64,000 nt of DNA from Tubulanus polymorphus (GCF_964204645.1 NC_134035.1:8680501-8744500), one strand, 5' to 3'; positions 38,520 through 52,255 are shown, counted from the first letter of the stretch. Numbers and translations: made by a program. Notes: a model not told the origin generated them from the sequence alone.

Positions 38520-39460
38520 TAAACAGTCACAGTGTATATGTATATAATAGAATATAGATCACTATATAATGTAATATATTGTGTATAAACATCATACATT
38601 ATGTTAAAGCGCAATTCGAATCTATACATTGTGTACATAATCACCGGACCGCAAATCAAGATATCCTCTATTGTGGGTTGATTTTGTGTTATTTCCTCTT
38701 AAAGATGAATCCGTATTCCTCATAATTAACTACTGTGATTATGATATTTTCAATAATTTATTTGCCCAGCCTTAATAAGAATGAAGGAGTCAATATGAAA
38801 GTGGATAGCTATCATTCGACAGTGGTTAATCTACTATGTTTATAGATAACGAATACATGTGCTAGTCGCGATTGTGATAGAAACAAGAACATCTGTAATT
38901 CCGATTTTTAAAAGACAATTCATTCATATACGCATTGATTAGGCTACATGTCGCTTGCAGGAGCGCAGATGTATGATAATCATATTATCTCGTTCGATAG
39001 CCTTTTTAACTTATCTGAAATGTCATATATAATGTCTGTAGAATCCACAATCGCAGAAAATGTCGAAATGTCACATCGAATTCTAACTGAACGATGGATA
39101 TCATATTGTATTTATTTTCCATGTGGAAATCGTGAATTCTTTAGAAAAAGTCTCTGTCCAGTTTTAAACATATACGCATCTCATCTCCAAACATGTTGAT
39201 TTATTTGTGCCAATGATTTCATGATCTTTTCATGATTAGTGCTTAATGAATTACTGGGGCATGACTTAAAATTAATAATTTCATCGAAAATTATAATGAT
39301 AATCAGTCAAGCGAAATACAAAAATAACCATGTAAATATACACTGAATGCACAAGTTCAGTCTAAGGTTGTTTTTATAAAGGAATCGACATAGTTTGTAC
39401 ATATCACGAAAATTGATTATTATAACCTATTTAATAAAGATAATCGGCATAATTCAAAAT
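38520..39460 (+). other. Dbx 3' UTR
   Basis: AT-rich sequence from the TAG stop to the AATAAA at 39433-39438, followed by a GT-rich patch. The extent is inferred from the poly(A) signal. Confidence 0.45.
39433..39438 (+). terminator. Dbx polyadenylation signal AATAAA
   Basis: A canonical AATAAA about 0.9 kb after the stop codon, with a T/GT-rich stretch 25-60 bases downstream. No earlier canonical AATAAA was noticed in the 3' region. Confidence 0.45.
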
Positions 39461-39828
39461 CAGTGGTTTTTTGTGATTCTATTATGTTTATCACGAGCTT
39501 TGCACCCGGTAACACAACTGTCGGTCTGTATTAGAATTTAAGACATTTCATTTAACGCCTTTTCTCAAAATTGAAGGAGTTCGAAAGGATTTTCTGGCAT
39601 TTTGTCCAAATTAAAGGAGTCAGTAGCATCTTTAAAAGTATTTCCCGTTTTGAAAGAGTTTTTAAGGAACCAACGCGTCGTATCATAGGGACCTTCCCTG
39701 CGAAACAAACCACGACCGAAATGTTGTAAAATGAACGCATGTTCGACGTATTGAAGTCCAGACTGGTGCCGTTTCGCCAATTCTCTCATTGTCACCTCAG
39801 TCTGATGATAAAAATGTTAGCACAACTA

Positions 39829-40006
39829 CAGTCAACCCCCAATAATATACCACCCTCCCATTTACCGCCACCCCCGCCTACCGCCAGGTTTGCTTAATGT
39901 ATATGTCTATACATAGTAACCCCCCCCCCCCCCAATATACCGCCATACTCTCTATACCGACAAAATCGGTCTGCACCGATGTGGACGGTATATCGGGGGT
40001 TGACTG
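39829..40006. mobile_element. pogo/Tigger-like MITE with TA target duplication
   Basis: The left end CAGTCAACCCCC is matched by GGGGGTTGACTG on the right. Both ends are flanked by TA (39827-39828 and 40007-40008). The next bases (AATATACC.CC and GG.CGGTATAT) also pair. CAGT-type ends with a TA duplication fit the Tc1/mariner-pogo superfamily. The 178-bp element has no coding capacity and contains a C14 run (39920-39933). Confidence 0.7.
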
Positions 40007-40008
40007 TA

Positions 40009-41772
40009 TATAGGAAGGATGGCGCCGAGGATGACATGCAACACCCAATAATTCTAAAATATTACTGACATGAATTAATCCTTGTACTTAAAAAATTACA
40101 TTACATATACAAGATTCAGGGAGTATACATCCTCAAAGATACGATGATTTTCGAGATTATTGTAATTTCTTGAAATGACCTGAATATTTTCATCGACTGC
40201 AGCGCGAGAGATATGTTGATTTTATACCGGGGGAGGCAATTATTGAAGACGGATGTGAACGAAATGAGTCGAGCGAAAATTTGACACCAAAAGACCCGTA
40301 GATATGAGCCGAATACTTAACGATCCATTTACATCGTATAGAGTGGCATCTGGTCGAGGTCGGTGGAGCGTTATCCGCGGTGAAATCGAGCCGAAACCGA
40401 AATGTATCTCCGCCGCCATTAACTAAGTGAGACAGCAGCACCAGCAGCAGCAGCAACGATGGGTTATTTTAGTGAAATTGTCCGAAGAGATTCGAAGATT
40501 TACTACTTTCACTGCGCGGGAAGAAACTCAGTGAAAAGCATGTCATTACTACAAAGACTTTCGTTTACGGGTGATATAGTTTTAGTCGACGCCGCCCACG
40601 TCTATTTTCGCAACGCGATTTGCACGGCTTCAACTGTGAAACATATTGAAAAACGAATATTGTTCTTCATGATTTAAGATTCCGTTAAAAAGTCTTTTTA
40701 TCATCCGCGCGCGAGACATAAAAACGCTATTCGCGTCAATGAAATTACGCCTCGGCATTGTGATTCGATATGTATGAAATACGACTTGACGGTGAAAAGA
40801 ATTCGTATCATTGAACTCAAAAATCTGAAGTCTCTTCGCCTCCTGTGGCCTATAGCGACACGTGCCTGGCATTCGTTCAGCCTTCACCAGCCGGTGAAAA
40901 CTAGCCGGAAAACAATGAATCCAAACGCATGAAATTAATAAATTTGTCTAAAATACGCCGATATATCATTCGTTTATAGGCACGTTTGAAACGACTAGAT
41001 TTGAACTAAAACTGTTTTGTTTAGGAAAGCGCAACGTCCTTTTCGCACTTGTTTGTCGTTTTCGAACCGACATCGCACGGAACCCGGTCCCAGGTGAACC
41101 CGCGCGCCAGATAAAGCTTCGCGCTATTGTTTCCTAATCAATTGTTCATACGGGCTGTGTCAGAACGTTTCGAAACGTGAAATACAGAAGTACATAACGA
41201 ATGATTCATCTAAATTGAAAAGATTGAAAAGCCGAAATGATAACAAAATGGATAATGTTTTCGATGTTCAACGCTACTGTCAATAGGGACACTTATGATT
41301 AGTTTGACATTTTGATCCATATGTGACCAACGATACGTATACTACTGATGTGTTATTGTTGTACAATAAACACGTGCGACCGATTTGTTTGTGACGACGA
41401 AGCTGCATCATCGTTTTACGGAGTTCAACATGTGTCCAGCCATGGTCCACCGACAGCCTATTATGTCGATTATGCGATAAAACTGTTGTTAGCGTTTCAA
41501 CTGACCAGTTTTCACCGGCTGTCGAGAGCTTGTGCACGTGGTGCGAGTTGTGACTGGACTACCGTGCCGTCGACGCGCGGCTGCTGACCCTAACACGCCG
41601 ACCATTTCTACGCGCATCGCTGGTCGCTATTTAATAGAATCATCAACTGTTTAATTTTATGGCTTAATGCGAACGTTGATTCGTTATAGAAACAATGATA
41701 TCGCAATAATAGAAAGACTAAAAGATTTGTAGACGATTCAAATCATCGCGCGCGATTCTTTCACAGTTGGCA
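40009..41772. other. Non-coding sequence, nothing identified
   Basis: A short AGC-rich run lies at about 40429-40456. Frames at 40190-40887 and 41280-41587 overlap on opposite strands without support. Confidence 0.4.
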
Positions 41773-41775
41773 TTA

Positions 41776-42561
41776 AGGCTGGCTTATGTCGACAAGCAAC
41801 GCGACGCCTACCGACGCAACTGGGTTTATCGCTGATTAGCGGCAACTAGCGGCCTACGAGAGGCGCCAGTTGCTCCTCAATCGGTTCGACATAAGCCAGC
41901 TTGCGACGGCAACGCGACGCCTACCGACTCGTCGCAAGCCGTATCCGGCTAGTTGCCCATGTTCTACTCCGGCCTACGGTAGGCGGGCAGTTGCTTTCGA
42001 TCGCAGCCGACATAAGCTCACCTGCGACGCGACGGAACTGAGCGCAGGGGTTCCAGCCAATGAAAGACCGCATATACATAGTACAAATTATCACCACTAG
42101 TTAGCGTCAATCGTGATTAGTCATAAACTTTCAAATTCAAGTAGTTCAAAACGTAAACCAAACCTTCAGCACGGCAGAGGACTGGACCGAAGATCTAGAA
42201 ACGAAATTTGTAGAATCATGGTGTGAGCGGCCATCTTTATATGATGTCGCTAGCACGTTGTATTCAAAGCAGAATCAGAAAGATCAAAGTCTTAAAGAAA
42301 TAGCTTTTCTAATAGAAATATATTTCCTAATAATTCAAATTTATTCTCAAAATGCTTATCACGTGACCATTTGAGCCGTTGCAGTTGCTAGTAATCGCAT
42401 AAGCAGGGAAGCAACTGGGACGATCTCAGATCCCGCTAGTCGGCCTCAGTTGCTGCGAATCCGAGCGCAGTCGACATAAGCTGGGCTGCGATCGCGGTTG
42501 CTCTCAGTTGCGTCGGTAGGAGTCGGTAGGCGTCGCGTTGCTTGTCGACATAAGCCAGCCT
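41776..42561. mobile_element. PIF/Harbinger-like non-autonomous element (786 bp)
   Basis: Long terminal inverted repeats start AGGCTGGCTTATGTCGAC on the left and end GTCGACATAAGCCAGCCT on the right. They continue inward through GCAACGCGACGCCTACCGAC-type sequence for about 47 bases. TTA flanks both ends (41773-41775 and 42562-42564), the 3-bp duplication typical of PIF/Harbinger. Extra internal copies of the CGACATAAGC motif at about 41887, 42009 and 42472 show a compound structure. No transposase frame is present. Confidence 0.7.
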
Positions 42562-42564
42562 TTA

Positions 42565-45532
42565 CGAACCTCGGTTCGTTGAGCCTGACTCGGTCAAACC
42601 TTTTAGGGGTACTTAACACTTTCAGAAAAAAAATTGCCGAATCAGTATAATGATATTGCTAACGTTTAATCTGCTAAAATTGTCTTCTTGTATCTAGTAC
42701 GTGTATTCTGAATCTATATTGATCAACATAACAAAGTCGTAATGATATGCTTCAGGAATTGTTAGGTATTCAAATTCCCATGATCACAACATCAAAATAT
42801 GTTCGGACAGATTTATCATTCCTATTTGATGCCATATGGATTGAAGTATCTAACTCATTTTATTGAGTTAATCGCTGAGTTATTTTCGCTCAAATTACAG
42901 AATATCGGGTGTCATTTGACTAAATTGAAAATTGCTCTCACGAATATTTCAACGGCAATTGTATGTGATGGAGCCGTGTCTTACACGAACCTATCAAAGA
43001 GATCCGGTCGTTGAGACACCTGATACGACCGGCTACCCTTACGCGCACCTGTTTGCATTGATTTGTTCTCTTTTTCCGTTCGATATTGACTGTTAATACG
43101 CGTGTATAGAAAAACAGCGGCTGCGTGTAAGAAAAATTGTAAAAGTCATAACATTTGACAAACCCTGGCTCTCCATCCACTCTTCTGCGCACCTGTTCAC
43201 CAGGAATTTGCACGCAAATTCATAAATTGAATATATGACCGAACTGAATTCAATCTGCATGAATCCATTTGACACTTACGGTACATTTTCAAATTCGATA
43301 AGGGTTAGCATGTCGTACGTCAATGCGCATAAATGACCCCTATAGTTGTTCATTGTTCATGTCTGATCATTTTCCAGGCGCGGATTCAGACGATAGCGCC
43401 GTATAAGGTACGTGCAACCATCGCGAAAAACCCGTCGTGCCCTTTTTTCATTCGTTTTTCATCCCCAAAGTAAAAAGGGCACATTTGGTCGTCCCTTTGA
43501 CTCCAAAGAAAAGGGAACATTTTCCTACAAGACGAAGCAGATAAAGACGAAGAGATTTCAAGCGATACGACACATTCAGTCGTCGATCAATTCCGAAAAT
43601 TAAGAAAGAGGACTTTTAGTCGACTAACAATCCTGATTTCCACAAGACAAGGCGGATAATTTGTAACACAATTCTTCGGGCTTTCATCATCATTGCCTAT
43701 AGAAACTACATCTCAATGCAGTAAATTTTCTAGAAAGCATTTCAGATCAGGACTTCATAGCTTATGGGAATTTAAGTAAAAAATGCAGTTATTTTCAAAG
43801 TTTTCCGCCGGGACCTCCAGACCCCCATTTGTTGTGTATTATCAATTATTCTTTATATAAGTTGTAATACCCTATAATAGTGGTCGCCGGACCCGCACCT
43901 GATTTTAATCACATTCTACTGTTCGCGATCGTCATTTCTACTCGTGTATCGATACATATACGGTGCACGTGTTGATCTTGAGAAAGACGACGGCTGGTGT
44001 CGATCGAAAACCGGGGCAAAAGTTCACTGCATAGGAAAGTCGTCACGCATCCACGCGTTTACTAACAGTCGTGATTATACTTCGTAATATTTTCGGTAAT
44101 AAATCATGCCTTTTTTTCTACGTGTGACTGGCGCATCTTTTCAGTGCCTCTATGAATATCGCGCGCTGGTAGCGAAACAAAACGCGGGCGTTAAATTCGC
44201 TCTCGAAAGAAATAAATCAGTTTCCAGTTCGCGGAAAGTCGAAGAAAGTTCAAACCGGGCTCCGCGCGGTGTGTCACAGATGGATTTCATGATATCCTAT
44301 CGGGACAAAACAAAAACGTCAATGAAATGCTTTATGATATCTATACATAATCAATTCATTGTGTCACAATCCTCTCCTCAGAGATGCATGGGTTCAGTGT
44401 GCGAGTGCGTGTCAGATGGGTTAAAAAACACACCTTTTTTACACTATTGTCCATAAATCTTCGTGGCCGATTCAAGGTTTCTCACCTGCCTCGAAATGTG
44501 TCGTATACTCAAAGCTTATTTGCCAACATATCGCAAGTGACAAACAGGTTAATTTTAAGAATGAACTTGCGGTACTGAAATGATGCCCAAAACAATTAAA
44601 ATTGATGGAAATATTTTCATTGTTAAAAATACGGGGGTATCTCATGATCCTTATATTCCGCAATAGTTAGGCAACTAAAAAACCGACAATTCTCTTTGAT
44701 CGGGGCAGAATGAGTCCTTCTTCCACAATGGCTACTTAAATGTACTCAACAATAAGAATATTTCTTTGTTAAATCACAATACACCGAGTGAAGTTTTATT
44801 TACATTTTCAATCATGACGCTTTAAACGCGACTATGAAATATCCGCGAAATATTGATCGGTGTTTTTTTTTGTCTGTCGGCTTTTCTTTCAATACATCTT
44901 CGAATCTCATAATCATTAAAGGTTCTCAGTTTGTGGCCTATGGCCCGCAGGCGCTATTCATAGACCTTAATCCGACTTTATCTGCTGTGAAATGCGTTTG
45001 TAGTTTTTTCCCATCTACTTCAATTCGTGTTTGAAGGATTATCGTATGCTTTCGAAAAACACGCGCGTACATATAGTCGGTGTTGGGCGATACTCGGCCT
45101 GTCCAATTACAGCTTATGCGTATAAACATAATTAATATAATACGCGCTTTAGAATAAAAAACCCTGCGACGATTAAAAGCTGTTTTAGGGCGGCATGACT
45201 GTTGTGAGAACGGCAAGATCCGCAAAATAAACACCGTCGGCAAAACGGGATTAGTATTTCTATAGGTCGGAACGCGATAAATCTGCTGTATAGCCGATGA
45301 TATTATACCGGCTCGATTCGCCATACCTCGGAGGCGCTTTTCTAAGCATTCACAGTCGTTTTGTGTGAGCTGATCGTTTGAGTCGCGGTTCGCGATTTCG
45401 AATTTCACAGATTATTAGCCAGTAAACGAACCGGGCGGTAAACCAAACAACATTTTCGGTGTTTACAAGTAGATTTCGATGGCGCATAATAAAAGCCCAT
45501 TTAGCGAACACTTAACACGTTTTGTATTGGAT
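42565..45532. other. Non-coding sequence, nothing identified
   Basis: Contains a small stem (GTGCCCTTTTTT and AAAAAGGGCAC at about 43438-43482). The open frames at 44106-44456 and 44938-45408 have no motif or splice support. Confidence 0.35.
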
Positions 45533-45625
45533 TGGCCGGTGGGTATAGCGGATGTAGAACCCATATAGCCACACAGCATCCGGGGGGAGTTCGAAATCTC
45601 ATCACTGCACCCGCTCTATTGATAA
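45533..45625 (+). repeat. tRNA-derived SINE-like copy
   Basis: An A-box-like TATAGCGGATG lies near 45544 and a B-box-like GAGTTCGAAATCTC lies at about 45588-45601, with a short G-rich arm before it. The acceptor ends do not form a clean stem, which favours a SINE over a tRNA gene. Confidence 0.45.
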
Positions 45626-46080
45626 ACTTTCACGGTGTGGAGCAAATAAAAACACCCATTCTGAATCCGAGTATCGAGCACGTAGGTGCCGTGGCCCCGG
45701 GTAAAACATACCCGCCCGCATTAGAAATTTACAAAGAAATCCTGTTTGTTTTCATTGCAAATTAATACAAGATATTGAACACGGAATATTCAATCTGGGA
45801 CCTTCCCTTTTGCGCTTAAGACGCCATCATTGTCCGGTATGGCTCCGGTGTCTACTCGATAAATCCAAACACAAACATTTTTCTCCATTCGTTTCGGCAA
45901 ACAAACATTGTCTGTGATGATTAGTAAATTTGCCGATTTAGATGCAATCCGTGCATTATCGCCTAGAAATCTGTTTCTAATAGTCTCTTTCTAATAGCGG
46001 TGTTGCTACCGAGGCGCGCATAAGGTTTCTCATTTAATGATTTGTTTCGCAAACTAAAATCAAGTCTTAACACTTAATCT

Positions 46081-46109
46081 GATCATGGACGTATAAAACG
46101 TCCATGATC
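46081..46109. repeat. Perfect short hairpin
   Basis: GATCATGGACGT and ACGTCCATGATC pair over 12 bp around a 5-base loop. No adjacent T-run or gene gives it a role; it may be a remnant of a palindromic element. Confidence 0.5.
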
Positions 46110-49100
46110 TGATAGAGTCTACATTGGCATGTTGAAAACCATGTTGACGGCCATTATCAGGTGCGATTATGGTCAACAGTCAGATTGCGATAGTCCATCT
46201 CTAAACCTAAGTTTGATCTTTCATTTTACATCGTTTCGGGGATTTTAAATTAGTGTCAGTATCATGGAACAATCCAGTAAAACCTATACTCAAAACCTTT
46301 GCGATGCATCCCCCCAATTCGAATATTATTCCCGCGAGCATGTGGCGTTTATACATATGCCGAAAGGCTTTTTTTAATTGTTTCTATGTATTCGCATGAG
46401 TTTATGAATCAGAGAATCCGACTGTCTTTACTTTTCTACTTTGCAAGCTGTGGCCTCTTTTGCGCGACATTGGTTTGTGTATTCGGTAAGAACCAATACA
46501 CGCACATAGATCGAATATCGGCTACTCTACTTCTGTGTATAAATCCATGCAGATGTTGCCACACTTTTAAAGACATCTAACGTATGAATACAGTCTGTTA
46601 CCTAATGCGTACATGATTGTCTTATTTCATCATATTACAGAAAGCATTAAAAACTGCTTTTATATATGGATTTATTTAAAGCACACCGCGTTAGATATCA
46701 TAGAGGGTAAAAATGATTTGATCTCAAATGGGATCGAATCCTACCCGATTTTATTAGGAAATTACGATCAAACTTTTTCCCAATAGATCCCCTCGAATTT
46801 AGCTCCCGTCATAGCATTTTCAAGCGCGCTCTCAAAATCCAAATATCTGGCTCGAAGCCGGGATACATACTCGCGACCTAGGCCGCTCTAAAGCCAGGTT
46901 TGATAATGATGGCACGTTTTATATTCATATCGTTATGGATGTGATTAATTTCCGCTAGAATCCTCGTTACAAAAACCTGTTCTTGGCGGAAACAAGGGCT
47001 GCGAGCTACCCGGTAGCGGATGGTCTCATCGGCGGACGAGATAAGCCTGGTGTGCGAATATAAAATCATAGATTCGCTAAATATTCATTCAATTAGATTC
47101 GAGCTAAGATATGCCAGACAATGCCGCCAGATATTTCTTGCATGAATACGTCGATGATATTCATCAAATTCGCATCTATTATACAACGTACAACAAGTGA
47201 ATGTGTTTATTTGAAGACTCCGTTTTATCATGTGGCGGATTCGATGACGTCGATTTCCATTATTCGAAAAAATCTCTTTTACAGTTGCTTTAATGGCATT
47301 ACTTCGTGGATAATTCTATCCTTAAAACATTCATGGTCCCAAATAGTAATAGCCTCTGTGACAACTAGAAACAATACAATCGGCCATTCATAACATTTCA
47401 TATGAAGTCAAATCAATTTTGGAAATGCAAAATACATTATTCAATTCAAGCCTTGGGTAGTTGAAAAAAATACGGAAAATTCTTTATTATACAATTTTCT
47501 TGTAGTAGATTACAAACTGCACATATAGCTTCGCTTGTTTGGCTAATGGCGAGTTGGTAATTTGCAAAATATAACTATTGTGATCTGAAAATGATTTCAA
47601 ATTATATTCAAATGCTCATAATAATGCATTCTTCAACATCTCCAACCTCCTGTGGCAATCGATGATTCCACTCATGGCAGGCGAGGATCCGTCGGGTTCG
47701 CTAGTAGTTACTCGGTCTTCCGCGTCCAATTTCTTCTACATTTCAATGAAAACCGAAAATTATTAAATAAATCAATCGTTTATGAAAACTATACCGATAT
47801 CTGAGTAGAAAACTCTATATAACCTGTATTTGGTAGGTCCATTGATAATGTATTGATTATTTAGCCTAAGAATTCAGTTCAAAGTTAATCGAAAATGAAC
47901 TAATTTTGACAACGTATGACTGAATGCTCGTCGTGCCATCCTTTATTTCAAGGAAAAAAAATCCTTTCTACAAAAAACAATATTCATTCAATACCCGGTA
48001 ATTCAGTGGTGCGCCATTGTATCGATCCCATTTTTTTCAGTTTGAAACGCGATGCGCTCGATCGAAAAATATAATGGCGGCTCATGTACGCATACACTTT
48101 CAATAGAAATTCTATTGAATTTATGAGACTTACTGGCTTTGTGAAAATCAATCATCACAGCATTTATCCGATTTCAATTAAACAGCATATGTGGCACAAG
48201 CGGCAAATAAAATGGCTGCTTACTTTTATTAGTTCTATATATTCCGCAACGAAATCTGTGATTGTACTGTTGTCTAACCCCCAGTGTGTACAGCTGTTAC
48301 AAGATCAATCTAAATGTTGTTAGGGCAAGCAAAGCATTTCCACTGTTGCCTCGACAGCAAGTATGTCTATTTAACTTTTCATGGGCTACGCTTAGCTGAT
48401 GGGATGATAGTGGACACTTTTAGGTGGAACACAAGCCAAAATCCCGCGTTAAAACGTTGCGCGCGATCCGTGCCACGCGTCGGTCATTCACTAAAATCGC
48501 GGACGTTTAATTTATTTCATAAGTCCATACTAAGTTTATAAAAAAGGTTACATAATTTCATTTTCTTCTAATAATCGGTCATCTTTGAATCGATAGTTAA
48601 GTGTATATGCATACTTTAGGGGACGGTGAAGTGTGAGCCATGTGCGCGTCCACTTCATTTACAAGACCCGGTTCCACAGTTAAGAGTTTAGAGTCAACTG
48701 AATAACGACCAGTTGATTTTTAATTTTCTAACGCGAGAGTCGAATTCAAGCGGGTCCTCGTGTAAACGTGACCTCGTTTTTTTTTTTTAAATAAAACTCG
48801 GTCGATAAGCCTTAAAATCAAGGTACACCGTCAGTTTATGGGATCGAATTTGGGGTAGGGGATCGTGATGGGGCAGAGCGCCAACCTCGACAACGGATGG
48901 ATCAATCCTGTCTTCGGGCAGAGCGTGCGGTGTATAGAAATTGGTCTCTCAAATTCACGAATTTCTGACTTCAATTGAGATTTCTGAAATCCGCTCAGAA
49001 AATCATTATAACACGTCACTTTTGATCCGTCATTCGTATGGCCTTATGATCGAAACGCATTTATAGATTGGACTATATGCGTGGCGCACATGTATTCAAC

Positions 49101-49910
49101 ATTGTAACGAAATCCTGATGATTTCACAGTTTAAATAGACTTCCATTCGTTGCGTTTGTATTGACATGACTATGTAAACTGTATTCATTAAACTAATTGT
49201 CGATACATTCAAAACGGCATAAACACAGATTTTTATTGGATTTAAATGATTTCGGATTTAATGTGCGCGCGCGCTCGTGTTTATATAAACCAATGTATTC
49301 AGAAATGATTGAATTGAAAATAAAAAGCGAAAATATATATAAACTAATTTCTCTATTTACGCGCGCGTGTACCTGGTGGCACAGATTTCATCATTTTTTC
49401 ACGATGTTATTATTTCTGTTTATTATGCATTAATCTATTACTTCATTGCGATGTTTTTAAACGTTATTCGTATGCAAAAAACAACCCAATTTTTACAACG
49501 CGATTAGTCATGAGCAGTATGAAACTTGTACAAAAACTACCAATTTCTATAGCCCCCGAAATTAAAAATCATCCCCATTTTGCATTAGCTACTGTGCGGA
49601 ATGGGGTTTGCTGATATGGAATGAGAGTTCTACTGCGAGCACTTGGTTTCGGATGTCATATTTATTCACTTAGTTACATATATTTCTATATGTTTTTCTA
49701 TTCAGATTTCGATGCCCGATATAGTCACTAACAGCTGACAAAAACATCAACGTTTTATGTCATAATGTACATGCATAGAGAGACAGAGAGTAGTGTTGGC
49801 ATAAAGAACGATATTCATTAGTAATATATCGATATCGATCGATCTGTTTAGGATGAAATACTATATATATGTATATATAGCAATATTCATTAAGTAACGA
49901 GTAGTACAAT
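46110..49910. other. Non-coding; weak repeat traces only
   Basis: A B-box-like GGCTTCGAGCC reads on the minus strand at about 46851-46861, and a family C-like fragment (TTCCACAGTTAAGAGTT) lies near 48671. No gene is supported; frames at 46299, 47121 and 48084 lack features. Confidence 0.35.
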
Positions 49911-50114
49911 AACAAATAAAAACCCACAGTAGATTTGTAGAAAAAGTTAATTTTCTAGCAGTTTCGAGGTTAATTTTAAACCTCATCTTCAAAAAGAAAA
50001 GTTTAGAATCAACCTTTATTTTCTTACAAACTGTAAGAAAATAAACTTTTTCTACAAATCTGCTGTGGGTTTTTATTTGTTAACTATACTGAGATTTATA
50101 TCAGTTCACTGCAG
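49911..50114. repeat. Foldback MITE, family B, copy 2 (intact)
   Basis: AACAAATAAAAACCCACAG and AGATTTGTAGAAAAAGTT on the left are mirrored by AACTTTTTCTACAAATCT and CTGTGGGTTTTTATTTGTT on the right, around a short centre with CTTACAAACTGTAAG. It is directly followed by a family A element. Confidence 0.75.
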
Positions 50115-50115
50115 T

Positions 50116-50274
50116 CGAGTAGTACTATATAAGTTAATTGATTATCTGACGCACGAGCTTTCGCTACCAATATATGGAAGCTTCATCGGGTGAATGAGTC
50201 TGATGAAGCGTCTATACATTAGTAGCGAAAGCTCGTGCGCCAAATAGATAGTTAAACTATTAGTACTAATCGTC
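50116..50274. repeat. Foldback MITE, family A, copy 3
   Basis: The left arm TGACGCACGAGCTTTCGCTA pairs with TAGCGAAAGCTCGTGCGCCA on the right. An inner stem GCTTCATC...GATGAAGC is present, and the outer ends are TAGTACTA-like. It starts where family B copy 2 ends. Confidence 0.8.
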
Positions 50275-52255
50275 CTGTATTTATTCTTAACCCGTTTAAA
50301 ACAAGGCTACTCTACGAATCTTCTCAATATTCATTAGTAGGCCTACGTTGTAGATATATCGTTTTATATATGCACCGCCATAATGCATTTACCCAACAGA
50401 ACTCCTTTTTGTCTTGTAAGCCTAGGCTGGCTTTTATTTATGTATAAAAGATGACAATAAACTAATCATATACACATATTGATCGTTTATATTTTTCTTC
50501 GTTATTTTGATTACTGAATTAAGTTCGTCCTCCTTCATAATTAGTCACTGAATATTGTACAGGAAGCCAAACATCCATAGTAGCGATAACAATAAAAACC
50601 TCATCTCTGATAGATGAGAAATAACAGTTTAAAGCGTCTGATTTAGGGACTGGTGTACACCTAAATATTGCATGGTCAGATCATATAGTTACAAAGGTGC
50701 CCCGAAAGAAAGCTCCTCATGAATTTTGAAAGTTTTTTGGTTTCGGTTTAATATGATTTTTTTTAAATATTTCCCGGTATAATTTCAAGGCAACCTGACA
50801 TCTTGGGGATTCGTAGCTCCTAGATCCGCCCTGAGTTAAGGTTAACAAAGGTTATTAAATTACAAGAGCTAAATTCTAGTGCAAATTAATCATTGTTGAA
50901 AATCCTATCAACATTCGTAGCTCAAACCCTGAATTCATCGCGATTTGATGAACTCATCCGTATTTTTGAACCCATTGAAATCGGGCCTCTATAATTTGAA
51001 TCAGAATAATTACAATACGTATAACAACCCCTTTGTAAATCAGAATCTGTTTCGGTACCAAATAACGAACCTCTAAATGCCCGCGAGTGTCATACGTTTC
51101 GGTAGTAAACTGGAACCTGAATCATGAAATAAGCCGCTTCGCCGCAGCTATATTATCATAAAAAATACACCGAAACAACTTACAATAAACAACGTCTGTG
51201 CTCGCAGTCGATGATTTGGCCATTATTCATTTACATTAATTTAATTACGCGACGTCAGCTTGGCCGCAAATTAACGTTCATTAGCATACATCAATGCGCT
51301 GTGAAAACGGTTATATTACCGTGATTTCGCGCAATAATCGATTCGCTTATAATAGTAACGAATGACGTCTACGACGACGATTGGATTGTGCGCTTTAAAC
51401 GTTCTCCACGCACGATTTGCGACTTGGCCGTGTCTCCACATCTGGTCGTAATTAGCGGTACTAATTACGCGCGGTAAAACGTATATATTCTATACGCCAC
51501 GGGCTTTTTTTTGTAAATAAAACGTTTTCAATATACCTCAACTAAATACGTGTTAATTCTGCTACCGCCTATCGATAGGTTCCGACATTATTTTAGGTCG
51601 TTAAAAATTGAAAATTGCACAATTACGAAATTAGAAAAGACCTTTTTGAATGAAGTTAATTGGGTGTAATGAAAATATATTTGAGATAATTGAAAACTCG
51701 ACTTGCGAGTTGAATATTGAAGAGCTGCGCAGGTCTCGACAGGAACCAATTCTTGAATTGAAATAGTTGAGAGAACTTTCTCATCTTGCAAATCAATCGA
51801 AAATATTCTTCGAAAAAAAAAACACTTTTCCCTTCCAGTAACTTTCCGGCTTAGATGGATTACAACAATATTTGCTTTGCTAATGATATTCGGCGAATAT
51901 TCTCCATAATATGGCAGCAAAGTGTCTTTGCTGTCTACGGTCGAATAACAATTTGCGACGGTAACATCGGCCCACGGCAGAAAATCGATGTAATTCTTTG
52001 GTAAGTGAGGCGATATTTGGCACGTATTGAGGAAACGTCAACTACAGGAAAATAATCATGGCTTTATTGCTCGGTTTTATGAAGAAGTTTAAGCAAGCGA
52101 ACGGATCTGTCAGCCATTAGCCGCGAATGCTGATGACAAGCAGTCGAACGGTTCGATGACGCGTATTATAGCTCTAATTGCAACAGAAGTTCAATTTTGA
52201 TGAACAGTAGGAACATATATAGATGAAGCACCAATTTAAGTTTTCATCTAGTTTA
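50275..52255. other. Non-coding; candidate regulatory block at 51180-51480
   Basis: About 51180-51480 is dense in homeodomain-type TAAT/ATTA cores, including a perfect inverted pair GTAATTAG-N5-CTAATTAC at 51448-51468. Regulatory activity is inferred. A 110-codon minus-strand frame at 51588-51920 is unsupported. Confidence 0.3.

Noticed and set aside
44938-45408. 156-codon minus-strand frame
   Set aside because: The longest frame in the 42-53 kb stretch, but without motif, splice partners or poly(A) context. Not strong enough to call a gene.
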